Shown piece by piece: positions 47,501 through 58,169 of a stretch of DNA of 64,000 nucleotides (the stretch's first letter is position 1; each line of letters opens with the position of its first letter). The translations under genes were made by a program, and so were the position numbers. The stretch is from the NCBI RefSeq assembly GCF_901000735.1, contig NC_081542.1, positions 10,168,216 through 10,232,215 on the forward strand. Direction: 5' to 3'. Source of the stretch: Corylus avellana (Eukaryota > Streptophyta > Magnoliopsida > Fagales > Betulaceae). The notes under the pieces were generated by a model. The model was not told the DNA's origin. It saw only the letters and a list, made by a program, of their open reading frames with translations, and searched no databases.

Positions 47501-50500
47501 CTCAGTTGCAGATAATTTGGAGGTGCTGGGTGGTTCCAATCAGTGGAATGTGAGTTTTTCTCGAGAGGCTCATGATTGGGAGGTGGATGTCTTTGCTTCT
47601 TTCTTCCAGAGGTATTGCATGCAGCCAGAGTGAGACGAGGGCTTGAAGATAGATTATGGTGGAGCTCCTCAAAAAGAGGCCTGTTCAAGGTCAAGTTACT
47701 CTTTATCTCCTTGGTGAGTACGGAAGGGAGGAGATTTCCCTGGAAGAGTGTGTGGCGGACACAAGCTCCTCCAAGGGCGGCTTTCTTTGCATGGTCAGCG
47801 GCTTTGGGCAAAATTCTGAGCTTAGATAACCTCGGGAAGCGACATGTGATTGTGATGAACAGATGTTGTATGTGTAAGAAGAGTGAGGAGACAGTGGATC
47901 ATCTTCTTCTTCATTGTGAGGTAGCTTCTGTTTTGTGGAGTACTTTCTTTGGCCGCTTTGGTTGTCTTGGGTGATGCCTAGGAGGGTTGTCGAGTTGCTA
48001 GCATGTTGGTGGTCCTCGGGAAGGGAAGGGAAGGGAAGGGAAGGGAAGGGGGGTTTGGTGTTTATGGAGAGAGGGAGAAATAATAGGTGCTTTGAGGATT
48101 TGGAGAGGTCCTCCGAGGACATATTATCCTCTTGTCTTCATACTTTGTATCTTTGGACTGTAGCGTATGTTTGTCCGGTGTCGATTAGCGATGATGAGTT
48201 CCTTGTATGTTTTTCTCATCCTAGTTAGGTGATCCTTTGTATACTCCCAGTGCACTTTGGGGTGCCTTACGTTTTTAATAAAATTGATTTACTTATAAAA
48301 AAAAAGTTACGTATTTTCAATATTGTTTTGTAAAGGGTACAATGTGGTATGGACATGGCTTTCTGTCAATTATTCAAAATCTAGGATATGATTCGATAGG
48401 AATATGTTAACCGATTAAATGTGTAAATATTAATATGTTTAATATTAACTATAATCCATGTTTGACATTAATAGAAATTCGGGAATTTTAAGGATCCTAA
48501 CTTTCTAAAGCACTGGACCACATATTTTATGTTTAAACCCTCCCCCCTTTTTTCCTTTAAAAAGTTTTATTTTTCCCCACCAAATGTATCCGTGTGATAT
48601 CCATGTTGTGTGTATCAATCCTCTATCAGTGGTAAAAATTAAATTTCATATTTGTATATATGTATCCAATGCATACCTTCAGTTGGTGAAAAATATGGTA
48701 TCGATAAGTGTCAAATATGGGGATACAATGTCTATTTTGAAGTGTCTATGCCTCCTAACTGGGGAAGGGTTGTATGCTGAATTCTTTTGGCTCGAGGCTT
48801 TTTCTATTTTTTTATGTGGCACTAATTTCTGTCTATCGGTTTCCTTGTTGCCATGTAAAGATTAGGCATGGTGAAGCTGTTGGAATCATTGGGCCTTCTG
48901 GCACTGGGAAATCTACAGTTTTGAAAATTATTGCTGGACTTCTTGCTCCAGACAAGGTAGAGAATTGACGTCTTTCATATGCTCTTACCTTGCTTGATTG
49001 GTTTAACTGATTTAATAAGCTTGATTGGATAGACTTTCAATCTGTTACTCATTGGGTGCTCTCAGCTGACTATCTTTTGTTTAATAAGCAGGGAGAGGTT
49101 TACATACGAGGTAGAAAGAGGGTTGGTTTGATCAGTGATGAGGAGATATCTGGTCTTCGTATTGGATTGGTAGAGTTTTCTTCTAAAGCTACTCATAAAA
49201 AAGAAAAAGTTTTCTTCTAAGCTGTATATGACTTTAGTTATCTTGGCCTCTGAAGTTGTTGACCATTTTAATTTATTTACTATATTTCATACAGGTGTTT
49301 CAGAGTGCAGCACTTTTTGATTCTTTGACCGTTCGTGAAAATGTTGGTTTCCTTTTGTAAGAGTCATTTTCCTTTTCTCCTTAGGACTTGTGCAGATAGT
49401 GCGAGTTCTAATTTAATAGTATTTTTTAAAAGCAAGAAATCATTAATTTCTGTTAATTGCTTAGATATGAAAACTCAAGCATGCCTGAGCATAAAATTTC
49501 GGAGCTTGTGACGGAAACCTTGGCTGCTGTTGGCTTAAAGGTATGCTTCAAATCACTCTGAATATCAGATCCTGGTAGTGTTTCAAACTTCAAATATTTG
49601 GCTTGATTGAGTGGGACTAGGTCTGCAATGACCTTTTGTACTTTATAGAAAAGATGTTCAACAAATGAGTTTTCCACAAATTTCATATATTTGAAAACAG
49701 TTGGGAAGATTTAGGGACCTAATGAATTAGGATCATCTGATCATTTCAAGTCATTTCAAGTGCTAACCTGGGCGATCTAATTCTTGTAGCCATTTGGTAC
49801 TAGTTTCTTATCCACTGTATTTGTAGATTGGCAATGTTGATGCACCTTAAAGTATTCCCAATTTTGTAAGTCAGTGGAAAATTGCATTTTGCAAATGCTT
49901 AAAAAATGTCTTCACCTGTTTACACCAACAACTATCTCTGCTTGCCCAGCTCCAGTCCTCTTCACTCCCCTCCCCTGCCTTTAGAGATCCTAAATTTTTT
50001 AATTTTATTTTTTTAATTTATTCAAAATCTGAGTGTTTTTTAGGATGTTGAGGACCGGTTACCTTCTGAGTTGTCTGGTGGAATGAAGAAGCGAGTTGCT
50101 TTAGCTCGATCTATAATCTTTGATACGACACAGGAAGCAATAGAACCTGAGGTATGTTGAAGAAATGAATAGACTCATTGTATTTTTCTCCTACCATTAT
50201 TTTTCTGGGGCTTTCCTGCATGAGTAGTTGATGATGATAGAATATTTTTCTGAAAATTTCATTTTATTATGTTTTATTTTTTATTGCTGGAATTATATCC
50301 TTAGTATTTTCATTCTCGCTTGTAGTATATGTTTTTATCTGTTCTTTCTTGACACAGTTAACAAATTTAGACTGCAGCGCTGCATATGAATCTGGAACCT
50401 ACCATGATACCAATATTACCTACAACCTACATAGTATTACTTATAAATTTTGATTATCAAGAGTCCTATTTATAATAGGCTGCTCATAGAGTTTTGTACA

Positions 50501-53410
50501 TTTCTTGAATTTAAGGCAAAAGATGTAGGCCTTGTGTCCCAAAAGGTTGAAGCTTCTGCTTTCCTTTTGTTGTAGGGTTTGCATGGGAAAGAGGAGGTTA
50601 TATATATATAATATATATATTAAAATTCAATATAATGGCCAAAATACCCCTATAACAAATCCCTATCACCAAGATATTCTTTTAACCCTTAGAAACTCTT
50701 CTAACACTCCCCTTCAAGTTGGAGCATATTTGATATATACCCATCTTGTTAACATGTCAACTAACTGGTCTCCAAACTTTCATGAATGGTGTAGATATAT
50801 CTCTACTGAGTATCTTATCTCGAATAAAATGACAATCAACCTCAATATGCTTGGTCCTTTCATGAAAACTTGGGTTAGATGCAATATGTAAAGCTGCCCG
50901 GTCATCACAAAACAATGGGTTAGGAATCGGAGTTGAAGAACCCAATCTCCTAGAGAAAATGTTGTAGCCACTTCAACTCACTGGCTTGAGCTGTTGCCCT
51001 GTATTCTACTTCGGCACTAGACCACACAACTACTATCTCTTTTTTAAGAATGTGCAATATCTTGTATTAGACTATCTATCTGAGGGAGAATCTGTCCAAT
51101 TTGTATCAGTAAAACTGTCTACCCTAAGAAGTTGTGTTTGGTTTATGCAATATCCCAAAACTAGGAGCTCTCTTCAAATACGAAATAATATGAGTAACAA
51201 CTTCCTAATGTGAAACCCGAGCAGTCACTAAGAACTAACTAACAACACTAATTGCATGAGATGCCTGGCCTAGTAATAATAAGATAATTCAAATTTCTAA
51301 CTAGTCAGCGATACCCGCCAAGATCTTCAAATAATTCCCCTTCATCCTTTAGTAATTTTTTATTAGGATCCATTGGAATCTCAATAGGTCGAGCACCAGA
51401 AGACCCATATCTTCTAACAAATAAGTACATACTTTCTCTGAGATAAATTGATACCTACCCAAGAACTAGCAACTTCAATCCCTAGACAATATTGGAGTTT
51501 TCCCAAATCCTTTGTATGAAACCTCTGCTCCAAAAATTGTTTCAATCAAGCAATGCCTCCTGAATCATCTCCGGTAATCACAATATCATCTACATATATC
51601 ACAAGGAGATTATAGCCTACACTAGTATGTAAGTGAAATACCGAATGATCTGTCTAACATATCTGGAGACCAAATTCCAACACCACGTCAATGAATTTTC
51701 CAAACCATGCTCTCGATGACTTCTTGATACAATACAAAGCCATTTTTATCTTACGGACACGACCTTGATACTCCCCCTGAGCAACAAACCTAGGTGTTTT
51801 GATGCAGCGTGACGTAGTGGGTTCGCAAAAACAACACACACAAGAACTAGAACTCTTCTCGAACCAAAATTCTATCAATGAATTGAGGCAAAAGGTATAA
51901 AAAATCACTCTTCAAGTGTTTCCATTTATAAACAATCAAAATAACATCAAAAGTTACGTTCTTGAGTCTCTATAACATGTATTTATAGTAAATAAAACTC
52001 TAAACATAGTAGAACATCATATTAAGTTGGTTTTACAAAATTGGGCAAGACTTGTTTGCAAGCTTGTTCGAAGGCAACTGCAAACGAGCAACTCTGTCCA
52101 AACTCGTTTGATAGCTTGTTTGAACGCAACTGGATGAGCTATTTTGTCCAGTTGTCCAGTCTTCTCTTCATGGCCTGTTTTGACCTATTTACAAGGTAAC
52201 CGGCACTGCCTTTCGATGCTTCAAAATGCCGGAATAATTAGAATATGTGCCTTTTTTTATGCATAGTTTCTCTTCTACTTTTTTCCTCTCATCTATGCTA
52301 TTGAATATAAAAAAAAAAATTCTGGAAAGGGAAGTAAAAGTTGTGTCAAGTGCATGCTGAGAATATCTGGTTGATGATTAGGAATTAATTTTCCAGTTGA
52401 ACTGATTGTGGTTTGATGTTTGATTATTTCAATGATACTGGGGAAGAGTGTTAATATGGCAGTGTTAAGGGTTAGGGCAAATGTGTCCGGTGTCTGCACA
52501 TGAACACCTTATAGCAGGGGTATCCTCAATGTTGAATTGACTAGTCGCCTCACATACTTTGTACCCCTGAACAGGTGCTGTTGTATGATGAACCAACTGC
52601 TGGACTTGATCCAATTGCATCTACTGTTGTTGAAGATCTCATCCGCTCTGTCCATATGAAAGGTGAGGATGCAGTGGGGCAGCCTGGACAGATTGCTTCC
52701 TATGTTGTTGTTACTCACCAACACAGTACTATCAGTAGAGCTGTCGACAGGTTATGCTCTGTCCAAACTCTTCAGTTTTTGTCAAGTTCGTTGCTAAGTG
52801 ATTTTGCAGTGCTAAATCAAAAGGTTACTTGATATATGTAGGTTACTGTTTCTTTATGAGGGGAAGGTTGTCTGGCAAGGAATGACTCATGAATTCACAA
52901 CATCAACAAATCCAATTGTTCAACAGGTACTGACAAGAACTCTTAGTTTAAAATTTAATCAAAGTGATGATATATATGCTCACACGCACACACATGTATC
53001 AATGTTGAGTTTTATGCATCAGTGAGATGATGGTAGTAGTTTTTTTTTTTTTTTCTGAAAAAAAAAAAGAAAAAGAAAAATTCTCAGTCTTGCTTGGTAA
53101 TGGTTGTAGTAGTAGTGAACAGAAAGGTGGGGAAACTTTGGATATCCTGAGAAAATAAATGTCTTGGTTTATCCACTGCATTAGTTCCAAAGCAACAAGA
53201 CCGTTGACTTTCCCAATATGGTTATCATTTTCATTAGCTCTCTCCCTCCCTCTCTCTCTCAATTAACATGATAATCAATAGTATTTAGTTGGAATTTTTC
53301 ATTTCTCCTTTTATGAAGTTCTTGATCTTCACGATTATTCTAATAAGCAGGTTCTTTAATTGTGTTTTCAGTTTGCTTCCGGGAGCTTGGATGGACCAAT
53401 AAAATACTAG
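43235..53410 (+). CDS. TGD3: TGD3 copy B: chloroplast ABC transporter ATPase (10 exons)
   Basis: Second intact TGD3, the ATPase of the TGD lipid importer. Exons: 43235-43438, 44119-44247, 48861-48956, 49092-49169, 49295-49356, 49465-49540, 50044-50151, 52575-52750, 52842-52926 and 53372-53410, each the same length as in copy A. The product is 350 aa with all ABC motifs ([32 protein letters not shown]). It differs from copy A at V2A, Q20R, K42E, N45K, R93K, C199H and R286G. Four of these are in the presumed transit peptide and none is in a catalytic motif. Intron 2 is 4.6 kb here against 2.0 kb in copy A because of a sense-oriented LINE, which could affect splicing or expression. It is convergent with CLV2-B. 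Confidence 0.95.
45685..48305 (+). mobile_element. 5'-truncated L1-type LINE inside TGD3-B intron 2
   Basis: Begins GGTGACAAGTACACTAAATTC (reading [12 protein letters not shown]) just upstream of the RT domain and ends ATTTACTTATAAAAAAAAA. Recognisable pieces: [71 protein letters not shown] (YADD-type motif damaged), [11 protein letters not shown] and a zf-RVT core [19 protein letters not shown]. Several stops and frameshifts. Flanking GTTACTTATTTTCA (45671-45684) and GTTACGTATTTTCA (48306-48319) are target-site copies with one mismatch. Copy A has the empty site near 9350-9364. An (AAGGG)n tract lies at 48018-48050. Confidence 0.93.
50540..51910 (-). mobile_element. Ty1-copia remnant in TGD3-B intron 7
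   Basis: Same relic as 11560-12860. The minus-strand frame 50945-50757 gives the RNase H fragment and 51908-51654 gives the RT end with [18 protein letters not shown]. Broken by stops. Confidence 0.75.
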
Positions 53411-54775
53411 AACTTATACTGTAGTGGTATATATTAGACGAGACAGTCATTGATTCTTAGGCGTGGGCAGAGTTTCCAGGCAGAAACAGGCCAGATGAAG
53501 CATGCAAATTTAGCCTCTGCCCACCATTTCTGTAGGCTTTCTTGACAAGCAATCTTGGAGCTCATCAATGAAGTTTTTGGCTTGTCAGATAAGTTGTGCC
53601 CTTGCATCTTTTGTTACAACCTTGAGTCAGAAGTGCCTGCTTTTTAACACACATGCTGAATGGGGGCCAGCAGGGTATCTGCATTGTCATCAATTTCTTG
53701 GTAATTTTGCTTCAATTTTTATTTTTATTTTTTGTTGGAACCTTTTTGGCTCCATGGTCAGAAAGACAAACTCATTCTAAACAGATTCATTAAAAAAAGA
53801 GAGAATTCATCCTCAACATAAATTTGTAGAAGCGATGATGTTCTAAAGGTTTCAATCCACTTATCTCTTGGATTCAAGGTTTTGTTGGTCACTAGCTGCT
53901 GGCATTATTAAATACTAAGAATATTTGGCTGATGAGTGTGATTAGAAAAAACCAGATGGGCCTATTCTGTTTTATGTCAAAATTCCCAAATTCTTTTTAT
54001 CTGTGGAGAAATAGGTTTTTGTTTAGGTTGTGTTTGTTTTGGTGTGAAAGGTTTTTATTTTATTTTAAGAAAGTAGGAAAGGAAAAGATCTCCCGCACTC
54101 CCTCCCTACCGGATAGAGATTCGGTGCAAGATCCACCCCGTCCAGTAGGGCGGCAGGGGTATTGCACCTGATCTTAATCCCTCCCTTCCTCCCATCTTCT
54201 CATCCCAGTCAACGACATTGGGGTTTGGCCTGAGAGAAGAGTTGAGTTTCAACGACTACGACACTAGATTTTGTCATTTGGGTCATTGAAATATTTATAT
54301 ATATACCCATTTTTATTTTATTCTTTCCATTCCCGACTGTTTCTGTGTTGGGTTTGTGCTAGTTGAGGGCTGATTTGCCTTGGTGGTTGGGTGTAAAAAT
54401 AAATTTGTGGCAGCTTCAACCGTTGGCGGATGGTGTTAGGGTATTTTGGGCACTTTGTTTGTGGCGGATTGTATTTTGGAAACAGGTTGAAGAAGAGTTG
54501 TATGGATTGGTGAGTGAGGAGGAGGGAAGAGCTCCTCCCTCCTTGGCTGAGATCTGGAAGGCTTTGCAGACACTGCAGAGGGGACATGTCAGATTTATTT
54601 TCCATCAAGGAAAGGTCTACATTAAGTAGTTTGTCCAAGAACCACACCATATACAATCTATCTACAAAGCTCCATTTAGAGCACTATTAGCAGTCTCACC
54701 AAATTTTATTCACCAAAATAAGACTAAAATTTTATTGGTACTCCTAAATTGAATTAAAAAATAAAAAATAAAAAG
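53411..54775. other. TGD3-B 3' flank with an unrecognised open frame
   Basis: Mostly non-coding. 54363-54629 encodes an 88-residue frame with LWRIVFWKQVEEELYGLVSE and APPSLAEIWKALQTLQRG. It is more continuous than its copy A counterpart. I cannot assign it. It could be a decayed transposon or host exon. Confidence 0.3.
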
Positions 54776-55169
54776 GGAAAATTATATTTTACCCCCCCAA
54801 GTTTGGAGCGATTTGCAATTCGACTTTCAAAGTTTTAATTTTGGCAATCTATCCCCCTAAAGTTTCAATTTTTTGCAATTTGACCAATTGAATTCAAAAC
54901 TTTTCATATTGTTCCTAATTTTTTGTTTTTTTTTTTAATAAAAAATTAAAAAAAAAAAAAAAAATCAGGGTGGCTAGGCCATTTGGCCATTTTTGCAAGC
55001 TTAAATTTGTTCCTTTTTTTTTATATATAAAGAATAAAAATAAAAAAATAAAAATTATGGGCAATGTGGAAATTTTGAAATAATATTAGTCAAATTGTAA
55101 AAATTTGAAACTTTGGAGGTCGAATTGCAAATCGCTCCAAACTTTGAGGGGGTAAAGTGTAATTTTTTC
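54776..55169. mobile_element. Mutator-like MITE (block B)
   Basis: Counterpart of 15808-16214 with the same terminal inverted repeats and insertion site. Internal homopolymers differ in length. Confidence 0.75.
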
Positions 55170-56106
55170 AATAAAAAAATACTAGATGCTCTTGTATAGA
55201 TTAGGTATTGAGTGCTCTCTAATCAAAATGCTTGGAGAAAAAGGAAAAAAGCAAAAATATCCTATAACTTGGAGACAACGCAAAATTCTTTGTAGACAAA
55301 GAAAAAAAAAAATTATTTTAAAAATAGTCTTCAAATATTATGTTTAATTCTTTCAATTCTTGTGTTGATCTTCTCTATTATTATATTTCAATTTTCAGCA
55401 AAAGAGCAAAAGTAGATTTGTTAGTTAGTAGTAATTATAGAGATAAGGCATGCGCAAGAAACTTGGTGAGATCATTTGTCAAAAAAACAAAAGAAGCTGC
55501 CAGCTAGCAAAGAAGTCAGTCCCCTTTAGAGAAAAAAGCCGAGGGCAACTTTTCTTGTTTTTAGCTCTTAATCAAAAAGGCTATAAGTCCGAGTCAAAAG
55601 GCTAACCCTATGATTGTTTAAAGTTATAAGCTTTTTACGAATGCTTATCTTTTTTTTCATATGCTCATGATGAAGAATGAGCATTATTCCAATAGGAAAT
55701 GCAATATTCATTCTGGTTTTCATTCATAGAAAATGAAAACTTTTTGGAAATTTAGAATCGATCGCCTAACATAAGCCAAACAGTAGTGGTAGGTAGACTT
55801 TGAAAAGGGTTATGTTTTCTTATGTAGAAAAGACCAAAAATTTTGAAGGAAAAAATGCAAAATCATTCTCAATAGTTTATTTAATTTACAATTAATTCTT
55901 TGTGGTATTAAAACGAACTTATACATCTTTGAAGTATGAAAAAAAAAAGCAATTTAGTTTCTACAATCAAATTTCGTCGAAATATTTGACGAATTCCATT
56001 ATGTTTTATGTCAGTACCAATAAAATGACATGTGTCACTATTAATTTTAAAATATAAATATATAAAACTAAAAATTTAATTTTTTTTAAAAAGGAAAGAG
56101 GATGGC
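55170..56106. other. Non-coding intergenic stretch (block B)
   Basis: Counterpart of 16215-17146. No gene seen. Confidence 0.5.
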
Positions 56107-56114
56107 TTGCGAGC

Positions 56115-56233
56115 TAGGGGTGTTCAAATGGGGCAGTTATAACTGTCCCGCCAACCACTAACCGCTAACCGCCTAGGGCAGTTGCAGTTAGCGGTTTTAG
56201 GGGTAGGAAAATGCGGTTAATAACCGCTAACCG

Positions 56234-56276
<43 letters not shown>

Positions 56277-56674
56277 CATCCAAATCGACGCACCAAAACG
56301 GCGTTATTTTCACATTATATGTATGTGAAATATAATGTGGTATGTGATGTTTTCTACGAAATCTTATTCAAAAACATTGCCTAGCCCAAAAAATAGCGTG
56401 TTCTTTTCATCTTTTTGAGAACACTTTGGCCCAAAACGTTTAAAATAAGTCCAAAAAATAGGCTCAGTGATGGTCTAAAACATTTAGAAAGTCCAAAAAC
56501 TCATACAAAAAAATCAGTTATAAAACCCCCGGTTATTGGTTTGAATAACCGCTAACTGCCAGTTATAAAATAACCGCTAACCACCTAGGCAGTTGCAGCT
56601 ATTAAAAAACCAAGGTGGTTGTGGTTAGCGGTTATAATCAGTAACCGCTAACCATAATCGCTTGTGCAACCCTA
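56115..56674. mobile_element. hAT MITE, 560 bp, complete with 8-bp TSD
   Basis: Ends TAGGGGTGTTCAAAT and GCTTGTGCAACCCTA (imperfect inverted repeats, core TAGGG-TG--CAA). It is flanked by perfect direct copies of TTGCGAGC (56107-56114 and 56675-56682), the 8-bp target duplication of hAT transposases. The interior carries many AACCGCTAACCGCC and GGTTAGCGGTT words and an (AT)n tract. Copy A lacks the first 100 bp of this region. Confidence 0.9.
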
Positions 56675-57136
56675 TTGCGAGCCACCCCCTTCCCCGATGA
56701 TAGCTACCAAACCAATAGCCACCCCTTCCCTTTTTTTTAAAAAAAATAATAATTAATTAATTAATTTTTTAAACAATGTTAAGGATGATGGACAGTAGGA
56801 GTAATGCTAGAAGTCACTCTTGTGTGATGTGGCTTCTAAAATTATCATTGGCCTTATGATTGATTATTATTATTGAATTTTGATTCAATGGTGATTTTAA
56901 AAACCCCTCATTCTTAAAGTAACACAAGCGTGACGTCTATAATTATTCATACAATAGTCATGATACTTACAAAATTTTGATTGCACAATTATTTTGGGGG
57001 GCCCAACTGGGAATAATGTCCTGAGGTGAGCAAGTTTAGTTGGACGGCATAGATATCTTTGTTTATGTAACTATGACTTGTGTAATTATGATAATAGGTT
57101 TTGATACGCAAGTGAGATGTATATTTTGAACACATA

Positions 57137-57217
57137 ATGTAAATGTACACAAATTTCCTTTAAACTAGTTTGGAAGAAATTTCCTTCAGCCTAAGTGACA
57201 TTAGCAATAAATGACTC

Positions 57218-57254
<37 letters not shown>

Positions 57255-57308
57255 TGACACTTGGCAATTATTAAACTAGGTTTTAAGGAAATTTTTGTCT
57301 GTGTAAAC
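57137..57308. mobile_element. Small inverted-repeat MITE (block B)
   Basis: Counterpart of 18071-18242, with the same arms around an (AT)n core. Confidence 0.55.
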
Positions 57309-57435
57309 AACTACATACGTATGTATAGATGTTTATGCTTAGAGCTCTGGTGCATTTGGTGAATGTCGAGACATAGTTGTAGGGCCTCAAGAAGTTACAA
57401 AATACATAATTATTGGGGGCGTTACAGCAACAAGA

Positions 57436-57728
57436 GCTTCCCCTATATTCGGATTACAAGGGGGTCCTAGGTTGGATGAATTTTCCAGAGTCATTGCAAA
57501 CAACAGCCTCTGCATTGAGGCTGTTGTTTAAAAACCCCAACGCAGGAGTAGTAGTCCAGGAGTATGGAGAGTGGCCAGAAACCTTGACCTTTAAGGCAAA
57601 CAAGTGTTTCAGTGAGACCTTTTTGATCTGGCCAGCTAGAAACATAGCATCAGAGGTGAAGTTGAAGTTTTTATGGATGACTCTCTTGCAAGTAAACCAA
57701 ATAAGGTCACAGGCAACAGGGTGTAAAA
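57436..57728 (-). pseudogene. LINE-derived RNase H-like remnant (block B)
   Basis: Counterpart of 18370-18662 with the same minus-strand frame (FLAGQIKKVSLKH, AEAVVCNDSGKFIQ). The two differ mainly at the end near 57720, where copy B has GGGTGTAAAAATC. Confidence 0.5.
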
Positions 57729-58169
57729 ATCAAAGTGATGGGCTTCATTAGTGGGGGTGCTGAATAATGATGGACACCCAAAGAAGCTCCCCATGGCTAA
57801 TGTATCCAGAGGCAAAGAGAACAGGCAATATTAGGGTGCTTAAGAGTTTCATCCTCTTCAGGGAAAAGAGAACAGGCAATATTAGGGAGGAGGGAAGGGA
57901 TAAGGTAGAGAGATATTACCACTACAAACTAACGATTGATCACTCATCCAGATGGTCCTCAGTTTTGCAGTCTTACTAGAAAATGTGGTCCTGTGGTCAA
58001 TAAAAGCCCTCTAAACCTTCACAACACATACAGAGATATCGAACCAAGATTAGTTAACATGGAGAAGTGATTGTTTAAGATAAATCCAATCATAACAAGT
58101 AAAGTTACCAAATAAAATAGAGCAACAAGAATATACAAGATAAAAGGTCTCACTCTCACATACATTGCA

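Noticed and set aside
48018..48050. (AAGGG)n tract as a telomere-like or functional repeat
   Set aside because: A short simple repeat inside the decayed LINE; not a plant telomere motif.
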